The notes beneath the pieces were generated by a model, which ran no database searches, was not told where the DNA came from, and saw nothing but the letters and a program-made list of their open reading frames with translations. A DNA stretch of 64,000 nucleotides from Roseomonas sp. (lineage in GTDB: Bacteria > Pseudomonadota > Alphaproteobacteria > Acetobacterales > Acetobacteraceae), in the NCBI GenBank assembly GCA_020249265.1, contig JADCGA010000002.1, forward strand, positions 62,001 through 126,000, read 5' to 3'. This document shows, piece after piece, positions 9,479 through 18,694 of this stretch (position 1 is its first letter; every line of letters begins with the position of its first letter). A program made the translations under genes and the position numbers.

Positions 9479-9506
9479 GGTCAGGTCAAGCGGCGATGCC
9501 GGATCA

Positions 9507-10943
9507 TCACGCGCCGCGCACCACGGGAAGTTCCAATTCCCGCAGCTTCTTCCGCAGCGTATTCCGATTGAGCCCGAGCATAGCCGCCGCCTTGATCTGA
9601 TTGCCTCTTGTCGCGCTCAATGCCATGCGGAGCAAGGGGCGTTCAACCTCGGCGAGTACCCGGTCGTATAATTCCTTGACCGGCATGCCATCCTTATGCG
9701 CCGACATGAAGCTGGCCAAATGGCGTTCCACCGCCTGTTCCAGAGTCATGGGCGGCGCCTGGCCATCGGGGCCGGCGACCGGCGCGGCTTCGGCCAATTC
9801 TGCCGCCACAGCATCAGCGCCAATCACTTCCTGCGGGTAAAGTGCCGCCATGCGGCGCATCAGGTTTTCCAATTCGCGCGCATTGCCGGGCCAGGCATGG
9901 GCCTTCAGCGCTTCCAAAGCCTCATTCGCCAATTGCTTGGAAGGCAGGCCAGACGCGCGGGCGCGGTCCAGAAAATGCCGCGCGAGCAAGGGGATATCTT
10001 CCAGTCTTTCACGCAAAGGCGGCAGGCGGATCGGCACAACATTCAGGCGATAGAAAAGGTCTTCGCGAAACAGCCCTTGGCGGATTTGGTGGCGCAAATC
10101 GCGGTGCGTCGCGGCCACGATTCGCACATTGGCCTTGATGGGCTGGCGCCCACCCACCGTGGTGAATTCGCCTTCCTGCAAAACGCGCAATAGGCGCGTT
10201 TGCGCTTCCGGCGGCATATCGCCGATTTCATCCAGGAACAGCGTGCCGCCGGCGGCCTGCTCAAACCGTCCAATGCCGCGATTGAGCGCGCCGGTGAAGG
10301 CGCCGCGTTCATGGCCGAATAGCTCCGCTTCAATCAATTCGCGCGGAATCGCCGCCATATTGATGGCAACGAAAGGCCCGGCGCGGCGCTTGCCGTAATC
10401 ATGTAAGGCGCGGGCGATCAATTCCTTGCCTGTGCCGCTTTCCCCGGTGACCATCACCGTCAGGTCAGTCGTGGTGAGCCGCGCCACCGTGCGATAGATT
10501 TCCTGCATGGCCGCAGATCGGCCAATCAGGGGCAGTTTTTCGCCATCCGCATCTTCGGGCGGGGGCGCATCCGGGGGCGCCGCCAAAGCGCGTTCCACCG
10601 TGCTCAAAACTTCCTTCAAATCGAAGGGTTTAGGCAGATATTCGAAAGCGCCGCGTTGGGTTGCCTTGATGGCTGTCGCGAAGGTGGATTGCGCGCTCAT
10701 GACAATTACGCGCATCTCAGGGCGCACGCGGCGAATGCGCGGTACCAGATCAAGCCCGTTTTCATCCGGCATGATCACATCGGTGATAACAAGGTCCCCT
10801 TCCCCATCCTCCACCCAGCGCCAGAGTGTGGCGGCCGAGGATGTGGCGCGCACCTGATACCCGGCGCGGCCCAAAGCCTGGCTCAAGACGGTGCGGATGG
10901 CGCGATCATCATCGGCAATCAGGATGGTGCGGGATTCATTCAT
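9507..10943 (-). CDS. ntrC: Nitrogen regulation response regulator NtrC
   Basis: The chosen ATG at 10943 overlaps the ntrB stop by one base (TGATG) and gives 478 residues. Upstream in-frame codons lie inside ntrB. The receiver domain has Asp55 in [10 protein letters not shown]. The AAA+ domain has Walker A GESGTGKE (167-174), GAFTGA (214-219) and [11 protein letters not shown]. The C-terminus is a Fis-type helix-turn-helix ([20 protein letters not shown]). GAFTGA shows that it is a true sigma-54 activator, unlike the neighbouring NtrX. It switches on nitrogen-scavenging genes, very likely including glnBA in this window. Confidence 0.96.
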   Translation of the reverse strand: MNESRTILIADDDRAIRTVLSQALGRAGYQVRATSSAATLWRWVEDGEGDLVITDVIMPDENGLDLVPRIRRVRPEMRVIVMSAQSTFATAIKATQRGAFEYLPKPFDLKEVLSTVERALAAPPDAPPPEDADGEKLPLIGRSAAMQEIYRTVARLTTTDLTVMVTGESGTGKELIARALHDYGKRRAGPFVAINMAAIPRELIEAELFGHERGAFTGALNRGIGRFEQAAGGTLFLDEIGDMPPEAQTRLLRVLQEGEFTTVGGRQPIKANVRIVAATHRDLRHQIRQGLFREDLFYRLNVVPIRLPPLRERLEDIPLLARHFLDRARASGLPSKQLANEALEALKAHAWPGNARELENLMRRMAALYPQEVIGADAVAAELAEAAPVAGPDGQAPPMTLEQAVERHLASFMSAHKDGMPVKELYDRVLAEVERPLLRMALSATRGNQIKAAAMLGLNRNTLRKKLRELELPVVRGA

Positions 10944-12064
10944 CAGGCGCTCTCCTGCCAACCGGCCGGGGGCGCCGGCATGGAAAGTTTGAATAAGGTC
11001 CGACCCGGACGGGAATCGCATTCAATCAGGCCGCCGAGATCGGTGACCAGCTTCGCCACCAGGGCAAGGCCAAGCCCCTGCCCGCCCCTTTTCGTGGAAA
11101 CAAAGGGTTCAAAAAGCGTTGCCTGTATTTCTTCGGGAATGCCCGGCCCATTATCGCGCACCGTCACCAACAGGGGCAGATGCACCCTTTCATTGGCCGT
11201 CGGCACCGCAATCCGCACGCCATGTTGATAAGCAGTGGAAAGGATGATTTCGCCATGGATCGGGTCCACCGCCTCAGCAGCATTTTTCACCAGATTAAGG
11301 ATAATCTGCACCAGAATATCGCGATTGCCCCAGACCGGCGGCAGGGATGGATCATATTCTTCCGAAACCCTCAGATGCGCGGCGAAGCCCGTTTGCGCGA
11401 TGCGCCGCACATGATCCAACACCTGATGAATATTGACCGGCCCCAATTCGACCGGGCGTTCTGAGAAGATGTCGAAGCGATCCACCAGGCCCCTGATCCG
11501 GTCCACCTCATCCTGGATCAGCAGGCAAAGCTCCTTATCCGCTTCCGGCGCATTCTGTTCCAGCAATTGCGCGGCACCGCGAATGCCCGAAAGCGGGTTC
11601 TTCACCTCATGCGCCAACATCGCCGCCATGGCAGAGGCACCGCGCGCCGCGCCCCGGAAACTCAGCTGCCGGTCGAGCATTTGCGCGGTTGAACCGTCCT
11701 GCAAGGTCAGTACCACTGCGCCTTCAATTTCATGCAAAGGCGCGCCATGGACGGAAACGCCGCGGCGATTGATGCGCGGGCTTTCGAGCAGCAGATCGTA
11801 ATCCGAAACCGGCGAATCAAAACGGCGGATTTGCGCCAGCACGGCAAAAACGCGGTTATCGGGCGGCAGAATGTCACTCAGCTTCAACTGGCAAAGCGCG
11901 CCGGCGGAAAGCCCAAAGAATTGCTCGGCGGCGCCATTGGCAAAGGTGAAGCGGTCTTCCGCATTCAGCACCACCGCCGGCACGGGCAGGGCAGCGAGCA
12001 CCATGGCGCTATCCAGCCGGGGCGTGCTGCGATTGGTGGCGGGCAGGCCGGTGCGCGCATTCAT
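10943..12064 (-). CDS. ntrB: Nitrogen regulation sensor kinase NtrB
   Basis: This 373-residue soluble kinase has an N-terminal PAS domain (about 20-125), then HisKA with His152 in [12 protein letters not shown] and an ATPase domain ([10 protein letters not shown] and [13 protein letters not shown]). It lacks membrane helices, as expected for NtrB, whose kinase/phosphatase balance is set by PII. It overlaps dusB by four bases (ATGA) and ntrC by one. The PII gene glnB lies at 34648-34986 in the same window. Confidence 0.95.
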   Translation of the reverse strand: MNARTGLPATNRSTPRLDSAMVLAALPVPAVVLNAEDRFTFANGAAEQFFGLSAGALCQLKLSDILPPDNRVFAVLAQIRRFDSPVSDYDLLLESPRINRRGVSVHGAPLHEIEGAVVLTLQDGSTAQMLDRQLSFRGAARGASAMAAMLAHEVKNPLSGIRGAAQLLEQNAPEADKELCLLIQDEVDRIRGLVDRFDIFSERPVELGPVNIHQVLDHVRRIAQTGFAAHLRVSEEYDPSLPPVWGNRDILVQIILNLVKNAAEAVDPIHGEIILSTAYQHGVRIAVPTANERVHLPLLVTVRDNGPGIPEEIQATLFEPFVSTKRGGQGLGLALVAKLVTDLGGLIECDSRPGRTLFKLSMPAPPAGWQESA

Positions 12065-13116
12065 GCGGCGATCCGCCCTTCCCCGGCTTCGCGATAGGCA
12101 TCGCGCATAGCGGTGACACCTTGTTCGATCAGCGGGTCGAAGAAGCCATCAATCAGGGCATGGACCGCTTCCGCCGAGGTCGCGTGATTGACCGCCACGC
12201 GAAACTCAGCCGAACCCGGCAAGCCTTTGGAATACCAGGCGACATGCTTGCGCGCGATGCGGATGCCCGGTTCCGTGCCATGGTGTTCCAGCATCAGTGC
12301 GTAATGCTCCAGAAGGATGCGCTTCTGTTCAGCCAGCCTGGGTTCTTCAGCGCGGATACCGTGCATCAGATGCGCGGCGATCTGGCCGAGCAGCCAGGGC
12401 CGGCCATAGGCGCCGCGCCCGATCATCACGCCATCGGCGCCGGATTGTCGCAAAGCTTCCTCGGTATCCCCGATGGATAGAATATCGCCATTTGCGATCA
12501 CAGGGATTTGCACGGCTTCCTTTACGCGCCGGATGAAGGCCCAATCGGCCTGGCCGGTATAGAATTGCTGGCGGGTGCGGCCATGGATGGTGACCATGCG
12601 AATGCCGCAGGCTTCCGCGATACGGGCAAGGTTGGGGGCATTAAGGCTATTGTGGTCCCAGCCCATGCGCATCTTGAGCGTAACCGGCACCGGCACGGCC
12701 TTCACCATTGCCTCCAGAATGCGCGCCGCAGCGATTTCATCGCGCATCAGCGCGCTGCCAGCGCTTTGCCCCAAAGCCACTTTCTTGACCGGGCAGCCGA
12801 AATTGATATCCACCACCGCGGCGCCACGATCCACGACCAGCTTCGCGGCCTCCGCCATGGTTACCGGGTCACAGCCGGCCAATTGGACAGAAGCGGGTCC
12901 GCCAAAGCCATCCAATTCCGCCATTTTCAGCGTCTGGCGGTTTTCGCGCACCATGGCCTGAGAGGCGATCATCTCAGAGACCACCATGGGCGTGCCAAGC
13001 GAGCGCGCAAGCCGCCGGAAGGGCTGATCCGTCACACCTGACATAGGTGCCAGGATGACCGGCGCCGAAATGGCCAAGCCGCCGAGATCAATCGGCTTCA
13101 GAAGAGGCAATGACAT
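12061..13116 (-). CDS. dusB: tRNA-dihydrouridine synthase DusB
   Basis: The ATG at 13116 gives 351 residues starting MSLPLLKPIDLGGL. The frame is open further upstream, but that part looks like non-coding leader. The FMN-binding TIM barrel shows APMSGVTDQPFRR (23-35), the NFGCP motif with catalytic Cys108 and RMGWDHN. It reduces uridines in the tRNA D-loop using NADPH. It is the first gene of the ntr chain, the classical nifR3-ntrBC arrangement. The next gene, ntrB, starts within its stop codon. Confidence 0.95.
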   Translation of the reverse strand: MSLPLLKPIDLGGLAISAPVILAPMSGVTDQPFRRLARSLGTPMVVSEMIASQAMVRENRQTLKMAELDGFGGPASVQLAGCDPVTMAEAAKLVVDRGAAVVDINFGCPVKKVALGQSAGSALMRDEIAAARILEAMVKAVPVPVTLKMRMGWDHNSLNAPNLARIAEACGIRMVTIHGRTRQQFYTGQADWAFIRRVKEAVQIPVIANGDILSIGDTEEALRQSGADGVMIGRGAYGRPWLLGQIAAHLMHGIRAEEPRLAEQKRILLEHYALMLEHHGTEPGIRIARKHVAWYSKGLPGSAEFRVAVNHATSAEAVHALIDGFFDPLIEQGVTAMRDAYREAGEGRIAA

Positions 13117-13450
13117 AGCTTTTTCACACCACTCTGCATTTATTTTAAGCAAATTACTCAAAAAACCGCCACTCCACAAGGCCTGCTTTTCCTTTAGGCA
13201 TAAATCATGCCGAAGCCTCTCTGCGGCCCGATCCTCGGAAAAGCACCTAGCTATGGCAGTGGGAATCGATTGGGTGATCAGGCGATAATGCGCCCCTGCC
13301 CGAACGCATCCGAGAGCCGTTCCGAGCCTTCGTCGCCAGAAAAAAATGCGCGCTTTGTACCAATCATCACTGATCAGGTTTTTGGGGTGTGGTGAAACAT
13401 CATCGGCAGCGCTCAAGAAACACGTTGCAACGACCAAGGAAGGGAACACT
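13117..13450. promoter_or_regulatory. 334-bp divergent intergenic region, dusB-ntr promoter side
   Basis: This gap separates leftward dusB from the rightward membrane-protein gene. The 150 bases next to dusB are AT-rich. They contain a GGCAT...ATGCC inverted repeat (13197-13211) and, on the minus strand, a TTGTGG box 17 bases from TAATTT, a weak sigma-70-like pair. No long credible gene is visible. An open frame on the minus strand runs through it but shows no recognisable protein sequence before the DusB start. The dusB-ntr operon promoter is expected here. Confidence 0.45.
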
Positions 13451-13975
13451 ATGTTTGCTCGTATCAGCGCAAGCTTCCGCTCTCAGGCCTCCATTGCCCT
13501 GCTGGATCTGCGCAGCAACAGGGACTTCGCGCCCGTCATCGAGACACAACCCATAGGTCAGCCCCTAGATCGCGGTTCCCACACGAACCTGGCCCTGCCA
13601 AGCGCCTTCGCTGCCATGCCGTGGCAGATGGTGCTGGGCGGTACGCTGATCATGCTGGTTGCGATGATGGTAGTGCTGCAGGCGCGGCCTATGCTGTGGC
13701 CGCTTCCGATGGTGGAGACTCGCATACCGCCGCAGAGCCTTGCTTATCAGCACAATGCTGAGGATGCGCTGCGCATGGCGGTCGACCGGCTTGACCGCTT
13801 CAACCGCGAGACAGCGCTCTATCGAGACCCAAATGCAGAGGTCTTCATTCCGGGCTTTGGCTATGGGTCGCCCAACGCTATGCGGCTCCAGATCCAGGGT
13901 CAGGTGGAGGCCAGGCGTGCGGATCATGAGCGGCTTCAGCATTCGGTCCATATAGCGCGTGCTGCCGCGCCATGA
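13451..13975 (+). CDS. Hypothetical single-pass membrane protein
   Basis: The ATG at 13451 follows AAGGAAGGG, a good ribosome binding site, giving 174 residues. One hydrophobic helix (about 57-77, MPWQMVLGGTLIMLVAMMVV) splits a soluble N-terminal part from a charged C-terminal part rich in Arg, Gln and His. No known domain is recognised. Base usage is slightly less GC-rich than its neighbours. It stands alone between divergent dusB and ispDF, so context gives no function. A long opposite-strand frame overlaps it but has no sensible start. Confidence 0.55.
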   Translation: MFARISASFRSQASIALLDLRSNRDFAPVIETQPIGQPLDRGSHTNLALPSAFAAMPWQMVLGGTLIMLVAMMVVLQARPMLWPLPMVETRIPPQSLAYQHNAEDALRMAVDRLDRFNRETALYRDPNAEVFIPGFGYGSPNAMRLQIQGQVEARRADHERLQHSVHIARAAAP

Positions 13976-13985
13976 TCTCCGCAAA

Positions 13986-14012
13986 ATCTTGTGAGGAAGG
14001 GATCTTGTGAGG
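13986..14012 (+). repeat. Short tandem direct repeat, 16-base period
   Basis: ATCTTGTGAGG occurs twice, at 13986-13996 and 14002-14012, just after the membrane-protein gene. A 16-base spacing is not an integral helical turn. It could be a chance duplication or a regulator site for ispDF, 210 bases downstream. Confidence 0.35.
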
Positions 14013-14221
14013 CGGGGCGCGTTACGTTGCGCAACGCCAGCCCGCTCAAGGCATGGTCTTTTGCGGAAGAGGTATCGGAGCGCAATCACCTGATTCAAGA
14101 AACCAGCGCCTGAGGCCGGGCCTGGCGCCAAGGGACATGGCGGCAAGAAACGCAAAAGCCAGGGATTAACATGCTCGGCTCGGTCACTTCACGGGCGCGC
14201 ATCCGGCGCTAAACTGCGCTC

Positions 14222-15367
14222 ATGAAAACTCTGGCACTGCTTCTCTCTGCCGGGCATGGCAGCCGCTTTGGTGCGGCGCGGCCCAAGCAATTCCTGCCCT
14301 TGCTCGGCCGCCCAGTGCTGCGCCACGCGGCCGAGGCGCTTTTGGCCGAGGGTCTGGTGGCCGCCCTGCAACCCGTAGCGCCGGCGGGCGAGGAAGCCTT
14401 TGTCGCCAAGCTTCTTGAGGGTCTGCCCTGCTTGCCGGTGGTGGCGGGCGGTGCGACGCGGGAAGATAGCGTGCGCGCCGGGCTTGAGGCGATTGCCGCC
14501 GAGGCGCCGGATTTGGTGCTGGTGCATGATGCTGCGCGCCCTGTGATCCCGCGCGGCACCATCCCTGCCCTGCTAGCTGCGCTTGAGGCCCATGCCGGTG
14601 CCATCCCGGCCCAGCCGGTGGCTGATACGCTCAAGCGCGTGGCGGGCGGGCTGATTGAGGCCACCGTTCCGCGTGAGGGGCTGTTTCGCGCCCAAACCCC
14701 GCAAGCCTTTCGGTTTGAAGCGCTGCGCGCCGCCCATGCCGCCCGCGCCGGGGCGGTCACGGATGATGCCTCCCTGCTTGAAGCGCTGGGCCAGCCGGTT
14801 GCCATTGTCCACGGCAGTGAGCGTAATGTGAAAATCACCTGGCCCGAGGACCTTGCCCGCGTGGAAGCTGAAATGACCGCCCGCATGTTGCCGCGCACCG
14901 GCACGGGCTTTGATGTGCATCGCCTGGTCGCGGGGCGCCCCTTGATTCTGTGTGGCATCAATGTCCCGCATGAGCTTGGTCTTGATGGACATTCTGATGC
15001 GGATGTTGGGCTGCACGCGCTCTGTGACGCGATTTATGGGGCGTTGGCGGAAGGCGATATCGGGCGCTGGTTCCCGCCCACTCAGGCGGATTGGAAGGAT
15101 GCCGATAGCGCGGCCTTCCTGCGCCACGCCGCCGGCCGGGTTGCGGCGCGCGGGGGTGTTTTGGTGCATGTGGATGTGACGCTGATGTGCGAAAGGCCGA
15201 AAATCGCGCCCCACGCGGATGCCATGCGCGCGCGGATCGCCGATTTGGCCGGGATGGATGTGGCGGCGGTTTCGGTGAAAGCCACCACCACGGAACGGCT
15301 CGGCTTTACCGGTCGTGGCGAGGGCATTGCCGCCCAGGCAGCGGCCACCATTCTGCTGCCGGCGTGA
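14222..15367 (+). CDS. ispDF: Bifunctional IspD/IspF isoprenoid enzyme
   Basis: This 381-residue fusion has an IspD half (1-225) with the nucleotide loop [15 protein letters not shown] and HDAARP. Its IspF half (about 226-381) has [24 protein letters not shown] and [15 protein letters not shown]. IspD makes CDP-methylerythritol from MEP and CTP. IspF cyclises CDP-ME-2-phosphate to MEcPP with a zinc site of Asp, His and His. The fusion is characteristic of alpha- and some epsilonproteobacteria. The ATG at 14222 is the first sensible start. The gene ends six bases from the convergent GGDEF-EAL gene. Confidence 0.96.
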   Translation: MKTLALLLSAGHGSRFGAARPKQFLPLLGRPVLRHAAEALLAEGLVAALQPVAPAGEEAFVAKLLEGLPCLPVVAGGATREDSVRAGLEAIAAEAPDLVLVHDAARPVIPRGTIPALLAALEAHAGAIPAQPVADTLKRVAGGLIEATVPREGLFRAQTPQAFRFEALRAAHAARAGAVTDDASLLEALGQPVAIVHGSERNVKITWPEDLARVEAEMTARMLPRTGTGFDVHRLVAGRPLILCGINVPHELGLDGHSDADVGLHALCDAIYGALAEGDIGRWFPPTQADWKDADSAAFLRHAAGRVAARGGVLVHVDVTLMCERPKIAPHADAMRARIADLAGMDVAAVSVKATTTERLGFTGRGEGIAAQAAATILLPA

Positions 15368-15373
15368 AGCGGG

Positions 15374-17185
15374 TCAGCCCACGCCGAGCCCTTCCGCCGG
15401 CGGATTGCTGATCAAGGCCGCATAAGCGGCGGGTTCCTGAGGCTTTCCAATCAAATAGCCCTGGGCGCTATTGCAGCCTTCCAGGATCAACAGCCGCATC
15501 TGTTCCGGGGTTTCCACCCCCTCAGCCGTCACCGCAATGCCGAGGCTTCGCCCCAGCCCGACGACCGAGCGCAGAATGGCAAGGCTTTGCGCGCTTTCGG
15601 GCAGATCCCGGATGAAGGACCGATCCACCTTCAGCCGATCAAAGGGAAAGGAACGCAATTGGGTCAGCGATGAGTAGCCCGTGCCGAAATCATCCATGGC
15701 GATATGGCAGCCAAGCGCACGAATGGCGGCCAATTGCGTCGGCGCATCACCGCTCGCGGGCAGCAGCACGGTTTCTGTCACTTCCAATTCCAGCCGATTC
15801 GCGGGCAGCCCGCTTTCCTTGAGCGCCGCGCGCAAGGTCTCAAATAGCCGCCCATCCTTGAATTGCGCCGGGGCTAGATTGACCGAAACCGACAGGGATT
15901 CTGGCCAGCCCGCCGCGGTGCGGCAGGCCTGCCGGATCACCCAATCGCCAATCCGCCCCATCAGGCCGAGTTTTTCAGCCAAAGGCAGGAAATCACCCGG
16001 CGGCACCAGCCCGTTTTCCGGATGACGCCAGCGGATCAGTGCCTCAAACCCTGTCAGCCGACCGGCAGGAAGCGCTACAATAGGCTGATAATGCAGTTCA
16101 AATTGCTGGCTGCAGACGGCATGGCGAAGCGCCGCTTCGGCATTACGCTGCGCCTTGGCACGCGAATCCATATCGGCGCTGAAGCGGCACCAGCGCGGCG
16201 TCGCCTCAGCCTCTCCCTCCAGGCTTGACCGGGCGAGGCCCGCGCAGCGCAACAGGGCGCCAGCGTCATTGCCATCTTCGGGCGCCAGAACAAAGCCGAG
16301 TCGCGGGGTCACCGAAATCGTCTCACCAAGGACGAGAAAAGGATGCGCCAGCAGGTTGATCAGGCGCTTAGCCATGGCCTCTGCCTGGGAAGCTGCGGTA
16401 ACGCCGACTTGCATAATGGCAAACTCATCGCCGGCCAGGCGCGCCACCAAGTCCGTACCACGGATCGATGCCGCAAGACGCCGGGCCGCGGCGCGCAACA
16501 ATTCCTCCTGCGCGGCATGGCCAAGGCTGGTGGTAACGTGGCGTAATCCATCAAGATCAAGCATATGCACGGCGATGCTGGCGGGGCGGCGCCCTGGCCG
16601 CAGCAGCGCAGTGCCCAGACGGGCGGTGAACATGGCAAAATCAGCGAGCTCCGTAATGGCATCCAGGCCGCCACCGCCGGGCAGGTTATTCCTGCCCTGT
16701 ATGGCAAGCGCCCAGGTGCCGCTGCCGGCCCGGCGAATCGAGAATTGAAGCCCCGGCGCGCCTTCCAGGATGACTTCCTGCTCGTCCTCGACCGGGTTCC
16801 AGGTCGCGGCAGCGCAGGCCTGCACCAAGGCAGCAGCGGCATTGGGTTCCAGGCGAGGGCTGCTATCCAGCAGGTCGGAAAGGCTGGTGAATCGGGTCGC
16901 GGAGTCGCGCCCGAGGCCGAGAAGCCCTATCGCGCCCTGGCCAAGCGCGCCTATCTGTAGGCTCGTGTCAAAGGTCAGGCGATCATCCATGAGGCTTAGC
17001 CACCCAAGGGCATGGCGCCTAGAGCGCCCGTGCAGGCGCCTCTGCCCCATGGGCATGGGCGACAGGTCAAGCAAAGTTTCATTCACCTCACTCCAGAAAG
17101 GCTCCGCCGCTGGGTAGGCCAGCAAGGCCAAGGCGACGCCATCTTCTGTAAGCGAAGAAAGTGAAGGAAGGGTGGAAAGTGTCAT
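15374..17185 (-). CDS. GGDEF-EAL cyclic-di-GMP protein with unknown N-terminal domain
   Basis: From the ATG at 17185 the protein has 603 residues; an in-frame start 30 codons upstream adds Cys-rich non-conserved sequence. The GGDEF domain has an AGDEF active site (251-255). The EAL domain begins at ELHYQPIVAL, has EALIRW (381-386) and the metal motif MDDFGTGYSSL. All standard EAL ligands visible are kept, so phosphodiesterase activity is likely. The diguanylate cyclase half may be active or only GTP-binding. The first 180 residues match no known sensor and have no membrane helix, so it should be cytoplasmic. Confidence 0.9.
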   Translation of the reverse strand: MTLSTLPSLSSLTEDGVALALLAYPAAEPFWSEVNETLLDLSPMPMGQRRLHGRSRRHALGWLSLMDDRLTFDTSLQIGALGQGAIGLLGLGRDSATRFTSLSDLLDSSPRLEPNAAAALVQACAAATWNPVEDEQEVILEGAPGLQFSIRRAGSGTWALAIQGRNNLPGGGGLDAITELADFAMFTARLGTALLRPGRRPASIAVHMLDLDGLRHVTTSLGHAAQEELLRAAARRLAASIRGTDLVARLAGDEFAIMQVGVTAASQAEAMAKRLINLLAHPFLVLGETISVTPRLGFVLAPEDGNDAGALLRCAGLARSSLEGEAEATPRWCRFSADMDSRAKAQRNAEAALRHAVCSQQFELHYQPIVALPAGRLTGFEALIRWRHPENGLVPPGDFLPLAEKLGLMGRIGDWVIRQACRTAAGWPESLSVSVNLAPAQFKDGRLFETLRAALKESGLPANRLELEVTETVLLPASGDAPTQLAAIRALGCHIAMDDFGTGYSSLTQLRSFPFDRLKVDRSFIRDLPESAQSLAILRSVVGLGRSLGIAVTAEGVETPEQMRLLILEGCNSAQGYLIGKPQEPAAYAALISNPPAEGLGVG

Positions 17186-17273
17186 TTTCTGCACAAATGC
17201 GCGTATAAGTTGTGGTTCTTGTTTCGTCCATCCCGTAACGAAAATGCATTGCAAAATGCAATAAGAAACTCTC

Positions 17274-17307
17274 AAAAAAAGAGGGCCACCCCATTGGGGT
17301 GGCCCTT
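17274..17307 (-). terminator. Intrinsic terminator after thiolase gene
   Basis: AGGGCCACCCC and GGGGTGGCCCT pair around an AAT/ATT loop (17282-17307). Reading leftward, the stem is followed by a run of seven T (17274-17280). It is a canonical terminator for the thiolase transcript and sits about 90 bases upstream of the GGDEF-EAL start. Confidence 0.88.
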
Positions 17308-17338
17308 AGGCAAGGTTGAGGAAGGCTAAGCTGCCAGG

Positions 17339-17354
17339 AGCGGGATATCCCGCT
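17339..17354. promoter_or_regulatory. Perfect 16-bp palindrome, function unknown
   Basis: AGCGGGATATCCCGCT is a perfect palindrome lying between the thiolase stop and its terminator. It could be an operator for the GGDEF-EAL gene on the far side of the terminator or a small processing hairpin. Nothing else nearby decides its role. Confidence 0.35.
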
Positions 17355-17416
17355 ACCAGACAAATCTATCCTTGCATCAAGCGTGCCAGGAACTTCACTG
17401 CGGCATATGCCCTGAA

Positions 17417-18589
17417 TCAGTTGGCACGCTCCAAAATTGAGACATAATTCGCGACCGCCGCGCCGCCCATATTGAAAACCCCCGCCAAATCCGCACGCGG
17501 CAGTTGCATGGCACCAGCCTGACCACAAAGCTGCATCGCCGCCAGCACATGCATGGAAACCCCGGTTGCGCCTATCGGGTGCCCCTTGGCTTTCAACCCG
17601 CCCGAGCGGTTAACCGGTAGCTTGCCGCCCGCCGCAGTCCAGCCTTCCAGCGCTGCCCTGCCGCCCTTGCCTTCGGCAGCCAGACCCATGGCTTCATATT
17701 CAATGAGCTCGGCGATGGTGAAGCAATCATGGGTCTCCACAAAGGAAAGATCAGCGACGCCCACGCCGGCCTGTTCATAGGCGCGCTGCCAGGCGGTGCG
17801 CGCGCCCTCAAAGCGGATAATGTCGCGGGCCGCGATGGGCAGGTATTCATTGACCTGCACCGCAGCGCGGAAGCGAACGGCCTTAGCCATGCTTTTTGCG
17901 ATATCGGCATCGGCCAGCACCAGCGCCGCCGCACCGTCAGACACCAATGAGCAATCGGTGCGCTTCAAAGGCCGCGCGACATAGGGGTTTTTCTCGCTTT
18001 CATTGCGGCAGAAATCATAGCCGAAATCCTTGCGCATCTGCGCCCAGGGGTTGTCCACCCCATTCTTGTGGTTTTTGGCAGCGATCGTGGCGAGCGCATC
18101 GGATTGGTCGCCATGGCGCTGGAAATAGGCTTCCGCGATCCGCCCAAACACGCCGGCAAAGCCGCCTTCAATGTCGGATTCCGTCTTCCGATAGGAAGCC
18201 GTGAGCAAAATCTCGCCAATCTTGGGGCCGGGTGTGGCGGTCATTTTCTCAGCGCCCACCACCAGGGCAAAGCGCCCACGCCCGGCGGCGATGAAATCCC
18301 GCGCGCCATGGATGGCGGCGCTGCCGGTGGCGCAGGCGTTTTCATAGCGCGTGATGGGGCGGAAGCGCATTTCTGGCACGCTTTGCAGCAACAGGGATGC
18401 GGGGAAGCCCTGCGGCGTGAAGCCCTCACCAAAAATGCCGACAAAGCCGGCATCAATTTCGGCGGGGGAAATGCCGGCATCCTCAATCGCAGCGCGGGCC
18501 ACGCGGGCGATCAGGCTTTCCAGATCGGGTTCGGCTTCAAGCTTGCCAAAGGGGCTATGCGCCCAGCCGATGATTGCAGCTTCGGTCAT
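17417..18589 (-). CDS. Thiolase family protein (SCP-x / acetyl-CoA acetyltransferase type)
   Basis: This 390-residue protein has the nucleophilic cysteine Cys86 in NACATGSAAI, His337 in GHPIGATGVSMH and a C-terminal FNMGGAAV. The pattern belongs to the non-decarboxylating thiolases of the SCP-x/lipid-transfer group. These often act on branched or aromatic acyl-CoAs rather than acetoacetyl-CoA. The typical second cysteine CxG near the C-terminus is replaced by MGG, as is usual in this subgroup. A Bug receptor gene lies 105 bases upstream on the same strand. No partner acyl-CoA ligase or DUF35 protein is adjacent. Confidence 0.87.
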   Translation of the reverse strand: MTEAAIIGWAHSPFGKLEAEPDLESLIARVARAAIEDAGISPAEIDAGFVGIFGEGFTPQGFPASLLLQSVPEMRFRPITRYENACATGSAAIHGARDFIAAGRGRFALVVGAEKMTATPGPKIGEILLTASYRKTESDIEGGFAGVFGRIAEAYFQRHGDQSDALATIAAKNHKNGVDNPWAQMRKDFGYDFCRNESEKNPYVARPLKRTDCSLVSDGAAALVLADADIAKSMAKAVRFRAAVQVNEYLPIAARDIIRFEGARTAWQRAYEQAGVGVADLSFVETHDCFTIAELIEYEAMGLAAEGKGGRAALEGWTAAGGKLPVNRSGGLKAKGHPIGATGVSMHVLAAMQLCGQAGAMQLPRADLAGVFNMGGAAVANYVSILERAN

Positions 18590-18694
18590 GATGGGGTCTC
18601 CGGTTAGGCATCTTTATGCCAGAGCAGGCCCGCCTTGTAACCACAAACGCGACCTGCCCTGAAAGCTGAACGCAGTTAGGCGCAAGAATCCGCT

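Noticed and set aside
13565-14155. A 196-residue minus-strand frame opposite the small membrane protein
   Set aside because: The plus-strand gene has a good ribosome binding site and a coherent helix; the opposite product is Arg/His/Pro-rich without structure.
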